NCBI GenBank assembly: GCA_016808115.1
Contig: JAEQBH010000665.1
Location: 1 to 64,000, forward strand
Direction of reading: 5' to 3'
DNA length: 64,000 bases
DNA from: Tetrastigma voinierianum
Taxonomy: Eukaryota; Streptophyta; Magnoliopsida; Vitales; Vitaceae
A model generated the notes under the pieces. It was not told the origin of the DNA, did not search any database, and saw only the letters and a program-made list of their open reading frames with translations. A program made the translations under genes and the position numbers. Below, piece by piece: positions 56,201 through 64,000 of this stretch (position 1 is its first letter; each line of letters starts with the position of its first letter).

Positions 56201-58500
56201 TCTTCAGTGAAAAACATCATGAGCTGAATGGTTATGAAGAGGAAGTGCTTTCCAAGATGAATGATTGGTCAAATGGAAATTACTAATTACTTTTCCAATG
56301 AGTCTAAATGGACTCTAGGAGCTTCTTGGGAGGCAACCTAAGCTAAATAATAAGGATTCTATCCATTCTCTTTCTTTTCTATTTTTTTAGTTATTTTATT
56401 TGTTGCTGTTTTTGCTTCTTTGGATGAAAATTCAGTGGTGTTTTTTAACTTGTTGTTAGTAGACTTTGAGAATAAAGATAAGTTTGAAACTCAACATGTT
56501 GTTATGACCAGTTTGCAGAGCAAAAAGGCAAGAAGTTGGAAGATGGTTGATGTAATTATAGTGCTTGAAGTGAATAAAAAAAAATGGACTGGAGATGTTC
56601 ATCAATTTCGGGTTTTGAAGTGAAAAAGAATAGACAAGGCTGAAATATAAAGTTGGAAGGTTCATGATAATGCTGGAAATTAAGACAAGAGATGAGTTTA
56701 AGCATGAATGAAACATTAAGGGTTGCTATTGGAGGAATTTTGAAGAGAATATATAAGCATGAAGGTTGTGAAGGATGCTTGAGTGATATGGGCAGAAGAC
56801 AAGCGAGAGACACAAGGAGTCAAGAAATCATCACCTTTGGACAGCATTGAACATTCTGATTTTCTGTATTGATTGAGGAGCTCCAAACTGGTTCACCTCA
56901 GCCCATGAGGCACATTCTGCATTGAAAGGCTCCAGAGGTCCTTACACATCAATTCCCGAGCTAAAATGAAGGAGATATGAGTATAACAAGTTGGATAAAA
57001 AAGCAGGGAGTTGAGGCGAGAATTGTTGACGTGTGACACCTGATCACAGCGGAGGCTTTAACCCTTCAGCCCATTTCTTCTTCTCTTTGCATCTATCTTG
57101 CCATGCTCTTTCCCTCAACCCTTGTAACTAACCACTTTCAAAATTCATCTCCATCCACTCAAATCTAAATCACACATTCCTCCCAATCCATCTCCCATCA
57201 TCTTGAGCTTCAAAACCCATCACAAACCCACAAACTTACCTTTGTTGAACCTTAATTTTCCATCCATCATTCCAAGCATCAAAGAGGAGTTACAATGGAA
57301 GAAAATTTTTGTGCTTGGTTGTTTGTTTTTGGGTTCTTTGTGGATCATTGTTGATTGTGGAGTGATTTGCATGTATTGAAGGAGGTTTTGAAGAATCAAA
57401 ACTCACTCATTTGAGGTGAAGGAAGTTGGTGCACACCAAGTGTTTGAGAAAATGCCAAAGCCACTTTCATGTGGCTCAAGAAGCAAGAGTATATCAGGGT
57501 AGTACACCAATGTCAATGTGCGAAAGTCATCAAGTTTCCTATTCAAAGTGGCCAAGACTACAAAGGGAGTTCACTTTCAAACTCTCTAATAGCTCTTTGT
57601 ATTTAGACTCCTTTGCTCATTTGCTAGACATTTGGGACAATGTTCATCTCAAAGTTTGGGGGTGTTTATTTTTGTTGTTAGTTTATCATGTCACACCCAC
57701 ATGTTGCAAATGACAACTTTGAGGATGAAAAATTTTCTATTACTTTTGGATAATGACTTTGTTTGATGCTTTAACTTACATCTTAGTTTGGTATTTTTTT
57801 AGTTAGAGTTTGTATTGAGTTAATTGGGATTTTGCTTTGGAGTTGTTGTGATGTCAATAAGGACACAATGGGCCTTGGCATATGGACAATATTGAGATAA
57901 TAGGACTTAATGTAATGGAGTTATCTCTTTAATAGGCTATTTAGTCATTGGTTTCTCAAATCCATGCACGTGGTCACTAAAGTACATGAAAAGCCTGGTT
58001 TTGCTTAGGATTTAGGAAAGGTTTATGAGAATCCATCTAATTTTGATCTCCATAGGTTCTAGAACTTGTTCTGTCTCATGAGACGAAATCATAGGCAACA
58101 CAACAATTGAGAAATGATATAGGCCATCATTGGAAAGGTGTGCCACTTTGGCCTAACCACATTAATATGCATGTATATTCCTCTAGTACCAAGATGTTGA
58201 GCCTTAAAAAAGAGCAAAATTCTGTTTATGAAGAGGCAAGTTTGAAACCAACCTTCTGCTCATCACTATCCTCAATAAAACCAAACTCACCCATAGCATG
58301 AGGATTTGAACATGGTGAGAAATGTGGTGAGAAGAGAAGCGAGTTTGGGGAGTTATTTTCCATAGGAAAAATAACTTCAAATTAGTTGAAATGAGTTAAG
58401 TTAAATCAAAGAAGTTGTCAAAAAAAAAAAAAATATCAAGTGTAAAAGAAGCAAAAGCAATAAAAAGTCAGGAAGAGTGAGTCTAGCCTCGTAGCCTTCT
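56201..58500 (+). other. 3' non-coding region of element D with polypurine tract
   Basis: CTTGGGAGGCAACCTA (56325-56340) is a phrase found after pol in many Athila elements. GGGACAATGTTCATCTCAAA and AAAGTTTGGGGGTG (57651-57664) form the typical Athila polypurine block. 58400-58500 is A-rich. No gene is supported; open frames at 56456-56813 (minus) and 57426-57713 (plus) lack motifs. Confidence 0.55.
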
Positions 58501-60087
58501 TGATTAGTGTGGAGGTATATTAGACTTTTATTTTATATAGGTTTTGAGTGCTTTTTGCGCACTAATCATGTCAATAATGCCAATTGGAGTGTTTAGGTAT
58601 TCTTAGTATCACTTATGCCGTTTAGAGGTTATTTTTGGTTGTTTTGCAGGTTTTTGCATACCTCGAGAGTTCAATATTGAGATATGTGCTGAACCATGAA
58701 GGTGAGAGCTATTTCGACCATGTATATCAAAATTCAGTGAAGAAATGAAGACAAAGTGATGAAAATGAATGCAGTAGAGGAAGCGATAGGCAATACGGTG
58801 GCAGCAATTCAGACTCTCTAGATTGCGAAAATTTCGTTGGGATTGCGAAAATTGCAATCATAGCGAAAATTTACATGATCATGCGAAGAATTGCAATCTA
58901 ACAGTAATGAAATTTCGTAGGCCTTAAAATTTCATATACTTGTTCCCTAGCGAAAAATGCAGTTTAAGCTATCTCTTAAAAATTTAAGCTAAGCTAGAAA
59001 TTTCGTTTAACTAAGCGAAAATTCGGTGCCTAGCGAAATTCTCACATTTCGTATCTACTGTCTGTTGGCTATTGTGGCTGAAGTACATACCTAGCGAAAA
59101 TTTTAGCTACCTATGCGAAATCATACCTTGTCATCCTTTTGTAGTGTAATGCAAACCCGACCTCATTTTAGTGTATTACTTCCTTGTCCCTTATTTTAGC
59201 CAAAATGTTAGGCTTTCTTGTATTTTCATACATTGGGTGGCCTATATAAGCTCCCCCAATTTGTAACCCTAAGAATTCGTTTGGCACAATTTTTCATTTT
59301 ATGTAAATATCTTCTCAGCTTTAGTTAGGGTTTGGTTTTCTCTCTTCTCTCTCCTCTTTCTTTCATTTTCTAGGCTACCAAACAACCCTCTTGAGGATGA
59401 CAACTCAAGAGATGCTTGGCTAAGCCTCTTAACTTTGAAGAGGAAGGTAGCTAGCTTGATTTGTGGGCGGGTTGCGGGTTATCCTCATGTGTTAAATCTG
59501 CAATTACTGTATTTATGGCTCGTATCTTCTCAAACTAGGGTTGAATATCATTTAATATCCTTCTTCAACAGCTTACCATGCTTTAGGATACGAGTGCATA
59601 CTTATTGCTAGATGTCTTGTGGTTCTTTAGATGGCCTTCTGACCTTGAAATGATGTTGAATGTTAGGGTTTCAAACTAAAGGGTTGTAGATGCACATGTG
59701 CATTTGACTCAAATAGGAGTGATTCTAGGGTTAGGTTTGCTAGTTAAACAAAGATCCGGTTATGGCTTGGACTATAGGTTGCTTGTCATAATGCGAAGAT
59801 AAAACCCGAGGACACTTGTTTGCCCTATGTTATCAAGTTAGTGACCTAAACCTTCAAAGTTACCTTTTCACACTTCACTTTGGTTTCTGATTAAGCGGTA
59901 GCTAAACGACTCTCTTGTTTGGAAACAAATCCAAAAATCCAAACTAAAAGCCTCACATTTCAACAACGATCACCGAGTCATTCATAGGATGAAAATATCC
60001 CCGTGTTCGACCTTTGAGCCACTATCGCCGAGTAGCTTGACTACGTGATGGGAGAGCTATAGGAAATAAATTTTGTTGATTCCGGCA
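58501..60087 (+). mobile_element. Family A LTR, plus strand
   Basis: TGATTAGTGT at 58501, GAGTGCTTTTTGCGCACTAATC (58547), GCGAAAATT words (58825-59130), TATATAAG at 59243-59250, GAGGATGACAACTCAAGAGA (59395) and CCGTGTTCGACC (60001), with a decayed end near 60087. There is no internal region beyond it. CTAGCCTCGTAGCCTTCT just before it resembles the E1 polypurine junction, so it may be a 3' LTR remnant or a solo LTR. No target duplication was found. Confidence 0.7.
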
Positions 60088-62394
60088 GTAGGCTTAAAGT
60101 CATCTATTTTTAGTCCATTTTACGCGCTTAATTTCCTTATAAAGACCAATTATTTTGCGAAATGAAGAAACTCACCCATTTGTTATTACTTGCCGGGAAG
60201 AATGGAAGAAGAAGAAATATAATAATAGTGGAATAAAAGTGCGATCAATTGGCGGAGAGCGGACATGAGAAAGTAATTGGGTGAGTCATTGATACGATTC
60301 ACAGTGAGCAGATCTGTTGGAGGTCGCGACTTCAAGAATTGAAGGAGATTTGATGCAGGTCGCGGCGGTAAGTACGGATAAGCAGCGAGAAGGGTAACCG
60401 GGGGCTTACGAGCGGCGTGCTGACCGCATCGTGGTCAGCGACAACGAAGCACCTTGACTATAGTGCGGACTGATATTCTTCGGAACTCAGGCGATAATAC
60501 GACGAGTAGAATTAGCGACGCCGAGGAACCAACTAGTTAATACGAGCCATGTGATGTCGCGACAAGCTATTAATGTCGCGACACCAAGAACAACTTTTTG
60601 AAGCTAGCAGGAACTTGATGCTGAGGTCGTGACATCAAAAGGACAGCAAATGAAAGCTTCAAAACCATGAAGTGATGTCGTGACAAGAGATGAAGTCCGC
60701 GACAGCCGGCGCAGCCTTGAAGCTGCCGGGGACTTGAGTGGATGTGGCGACAAGACTATGATGTCGCGACATCATAAGCGATCAACTAAACATGTGAAGG
60801 CACGGATAGATGCGTGACATCCGGAAACGACCAGGTTCCACGGTGCATAAACTTTAGGACGATGTAGCGACATGAGATCGATGTCGCGACATGGGCCCAT
60901 GCTCGCAACAAGGAAGTTGAGGAATTCTGCGAGCTCCAGAGGCTGATAACTTGGGCTACTCTGAAATCCACAGCCGGGTACATTGGGATTAGGGCCCAAT
61001 TGAGAAACCCTATAAATAGGACGCTACCCAGAATAGTAAAGTAGGTCGCCCGGTAGCATCAAGTAGAAGTCTGGGTAACTGGGCTTCATTTTTTTCTTTT
61101 CTTTTCTTTATTTTATGTTCCGTTGTTTTTGAGTGATTATTTTCATTTGCTTTTGTTTCAGCCATGGATCTGAGTGTTGCTCGTTTGAGCTGGCGAATCG
61201 TAATTATTTTTCTTTTCAAACTACTACGAAATGCTTGAAGTTGTTTAGAAATTCGATTTTTCGAGTTTCGAATTGCGATATTCTTATGATCGGAGGAATG
61301 CGTGGCGTGTGAATACATTAGTTGAGGAATCGGCTTCATTAGAGTAGATGCTATAGTCAGAATCAATCTTTCCTGTAGTAGTTTCCAGCAGCTTGTGAGT
61401 TTCAGATTAGGAATTTACTTTCAGTTTTGGGTTAAATGTTTTTCTGGATCTGAATATCAGATTTGTATACCCGTTTAAGATTTGTTTCATTGCTCTGATT
61501 TCAAGGAGGTCCTCTGAGTGACACAGAGATGACATTCCTGGGAGCTATGAACATCTCTTTAAAGGTATATTAACCTGCTATTAGGGATCTATTGTGCTTT
61601 GTGAGTTTACTTGGATAAATCCTCTTCTCGGCAGAAATCGAGGTCTGGTCGAGCAGTTATCTCTGTTTAAACAAAGAAAGAGTTCACCTCAATTCGGATA
61701 GTGAGGCCAATCCGTGTTAGCCTGAGATCTAATCAAGGAGGGTGATCTGAGTATTTACCCACAATTTCGGAAGAGTAACACGGAAGTTGTATATCCTTGT
61801 ATTGTCTTGGGAGCTAAGGTTTACAGTCCGTAAAATGGTATGAAGTATTGCAAAGAAAAATACCCGGTCGCAGGAAGCCTTTTAAAAAGTAGTTATCTCA
61901 TTCCTGTATTCGAGAGAATCGAGGCAAGAATTAGATAATGAATTGTGGGTGTGGAGATCGGCTACAACGCTAAACACCTTAGACGATTTCAAAGCTGGAA
62001 TTGATCGAGAAAGTTTTCCATAAAGTGTGTTCTGAATTGATAATTCACTATAAGCGATTTGCTGCGATGTGTTTTAAAATGATAATTACTCGTACCATTT
62101 ATTTTCTTCAGCGTCATTCAAGCATTCCTTATTTCTTTCTATTTCATTTCACTTTATCGATTCATTAGTTTTACGCATTAGTATAATCTCGGCTTCTTAA
62201 AGTGAACGCATTATCCGTTGCGGTCCCAAAATAAATATAGAGTTGGATTAGTTGGGTAGTTGGTTTAAAATTACGAGATCTCACGGATCGATATGCGAGA
62301 CTTATATCCATTTCGTACTTAGGCTGTGCACTTGCAGTGTATCTTGCCAAAACCAAATTTGAAAATGATTAATTAGCGGTACCAGGTATAAGCA
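60088..62394 (+). mobile_element. Family C LTR, right copy of the D/E complex
   Basis: TTTTTAGTCCATTTT at 60109 is identical to the start region of the C LTR at 1-2060 (minus). Exact GTCGCGAC words lie at 60323, 60556, 60575, 60763 and 60883, each with decayed neighbours. TATAAATAGG is at 61011. The U5 has CTGGATCTGAATATCAG (61444) and GTGCACTTGCAGTG (62324). The end AGCA at 62394 has the same spacing to the primer site as in the left copy. It could be the 3' LTR of D and the 5' LTR of E at once. Confidence 0.7.
61011..61020 (+). promoter_or_regulatory. TATA-like box of family C LTR
   Basis: TATAAATAGG, about 120 bp after the last exact GTCGCGAC word, is followed by a sequence without that word. 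This fits the U3/R border. Confidence 0.5.
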
Positions 62395-62399
62395 AGTTT

Positions 62400-62417
62400 T
62401 GCGGCCAGTTTCGAAGT
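62400..62417 (+). other. Degenerate primer-binding site of element E
   Basis: CAAGTTTTGCGGCCAGTTTCG lies at the same spacing after the LTR end as CAAGTTTTTGGCGCCG at 55012. It has decayed from the tRNA-Asp consensus. Confidence 0.45.
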
Positions 62418-62871
62418 TGGGCAATATGAGTCCTTTGGTGACCGCGTCGTAGAATTTGTAGATGTGTTTGGTGGAAGTCATGATTTTGCTTCGCGCGCGG
62501 TGCGGTGGATCGAAGAATTTATTAAATCAATACGATGAAAGAAGGAAATACTAATTTGGACATTTAAAGAAAAATAACAAAGAAATAGGCACTGACCGTT
62601 GTTTCATTTTTGGCTAACTTTAACAAACATAGTGAAATGTTTGTTGACTAAAACCAATCTATTGATGCGAGGTGTACTTTGATTTCGGGGAAGGCCTTGA
62701 ATGCGGCCGTGGGAGACAAGTTAGAGCGATCTTTGTAAGGCCAGTAATGCTGACAAGTCACCAGAGCGTGATACCTATGGAAATTTATAGATTCATTCAT
62801 CCTGATAAATATTTAGCAATACAACAGCCGACAAATCTTATGCTAATAGTTTTGAGCTCAAACCAGTGATA

Positions 62872-63345
62872 ACCATGGATCGCCAGAACGTTGGCTGGTC
62901 ATTCCCGCGAGAATCGATGAACAGGACGTTTACGAGGAATAGAAAATTCAATTAATGAGTGGTGTGAATCGAGGAAGTTATTGAGTACCCAGGTTGTTCC
63001 CATTCTCCTTACAAGATAGGGCAATAACATGGTTTAACTCCCTACCATACGAATCTGTTAACACTTGGGAGGAGCTGATGAGAGCTTATTTCAGCAAATT
63101 CTTTACCCCATCCCTCAGTTCTGAACAAAGATTGGGAATAACTAATTCCAAACATGGGGAAGATGAGAACAAGTATACTGCTTGGAAGGATCTTCTTTGA
63201 ATACATGATATTTTATCGGGACTTTTCAAAGAGAAATAAGCGGTGCGAGAGAGCGGAATGAATGTGATGGACAAATTGTCAGCCATAGAGCGAAATTTGG
63301 ATGAATTAATCATTGGATGAATGAAAAGGAGGTCCAACTAAAAAT
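62872..63345 (+). pseudogene. gag: Athila-lineage gag remnant of element E
   Basis: The frame 62994-63200 reads FPFSLQDRAITWFNSLPYES, then NTWEELMRAYFSKFFTPSLS and HGEDENKYTAWKDLL, a clear Athila gag core (usually DRAKxWLNSLP). Decayed pieces continue to about 63330. Nothing of pol follows before the polypurine tract at 63545, so this is another internally deleted element. Confidence 0.85.
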
Positions 63346-63544
63346 GAAAAAGCGAAGCGAGTTGTGTGGAAAAGAATGAAGATTGCACAAAAAGAAGAAT
63401 CTCTAAAAATCACAATCAGGACAGCTGATATAACATGACTGGAATCAAAAAGGGGAGTCTCTCATTCCTTTATCTATCTTATATTTTATTTGCATTTGAG
63501 TTGAAATAATTGTTAGGATCTTCTATTTAATACATCTTGATTGC

Positions 63545-63555
63545 AAGTTTGGGGG
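63545..63555 (+). other. Polypurine tract of element E
   Basis: AAGTTTGGGGG, the same as in D (57651). From here to 64000 there is AT-rich 3' non-coding sequence with no gene. The 3' LTR would lie beyond the window. Confidence 0.6.
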
Positions 63556-64000
63556 AATTTATTTTTATCTTGCATGGAATGCTTAACTCTTGAATAGGAG
63601 AAATAATAGGAATTGTCAATTTCCTGCATGATAAAAATAAATCGAGTTGTAGACAATTTTACAGTTACGTGTTTCAAAGCGTGATATTCTTTGTAAATTA
63701 GTTATTGGGACTTCTTCTGGATAGAGGAGTTGACGAGAATGTGGGAGCATGAAAAATAATATAAGTGGAAAGAAAGAGAGAAGCCAAGTTGATGAAATTT
63801 GAAATTAAAATTGAAATTAAAAAAAAAAAAATTCTGTCATATGACTCTATTACAGATTCACAACTTAAAAATCTAATGATGTGACTTCCAGTAGCTAATG
63901 TCCTTACATGAAGGCCCAATAGTTAATGTATTTACTTCAAAAGGCAAGGTCAAAACATTAAACCACAGTATACAATTTATTAGGGTCCATGGAACTACAA

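Overview
The window looks like nuclear DNA of a flowering plant, from a repeat-dense, probably pericentromeric or otherwise gene-poor region. No host gene, tRNA, rRNA, organelle insert or CRISPR array could be supported. Nearly everything that can be identified is decayed LTR retrotransposon sequence of three kinds: Ty3/gypsy Tat-lineage, Ty3/gypsy Athila-lineage (two LTR families, called A and C here) and one Ty1/copia element. There is also one large element with terminal inverted repeats that resembles a Mutator-like (MULE) transposon. No reading frame is intact. The longest open stretch is 231 codons, and domains are recognised by motifs that hop between frames.

Layout. 1-2060 is the start of a family C LTR on the minus strand, cut by the window edge. 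From 2061 to about 38.4 kb lies a Tat-lineage element on the plus strand, broken by two insertions. The first is a solo family A LTR (4454-5927). The second is a complete Athila-lineage element, E1 (6812-31420, plus). E1 is interrupted in its 3' untranslated region by a second Athila-lineage element, E2 (16676-29654, minus), and E2 carries a solo family A LTR (23100-24370) between its RT and RNase H. This makes a four-level nest (Tat > E1 > E2 > solo LTR). Near-matching 5-bp target duplications support three of the junctions, and Tat motifs resume across E1. The Tat pol (gag, PR, RT on the left; RNase H and IN on the right) ends near 33.3 kb. It is followed by an array of AAGAGCCAC words (34.07-34.79 kb) and an antisense ORF (about 35.1-37.4 kb) typical of the lineage.

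38.47-51.48 kb holds AT-rich units of about 460 bp in direct repeat. An 11.8-kb element with roughly 120-bp inverted ends and a 10-bp target duplication (38918-50743) splits the first unit from the second. Inside it are an LTR-like region with three adjacent minisatellites (39.87-41.31 kb) and a Ty1/copia element (42351-50328, perfect GAATC duplication). 52.87-64 kb is a complex of family C LTRs with much-deleted Athila internal regions: LTR, protease remnant, polypurine tract, a family A LTR, a second C LTR, then a gag remnant.

The most unusual signal is shared by unrelated elements. The LTR upstream regions, or the 3' non-coding part of the Tat element, are built from many diverged copies of a short word: GTCGCGAC in family C, GCGAAATTTCGC or a TTGCAA-type word in family A, and AAGAGCCACnnAGCTC in Tat. 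These families and their antisense nesting could form hairpins and produce double-stranded RNA. That is inference and could be tested with small-RNA and methylation data.
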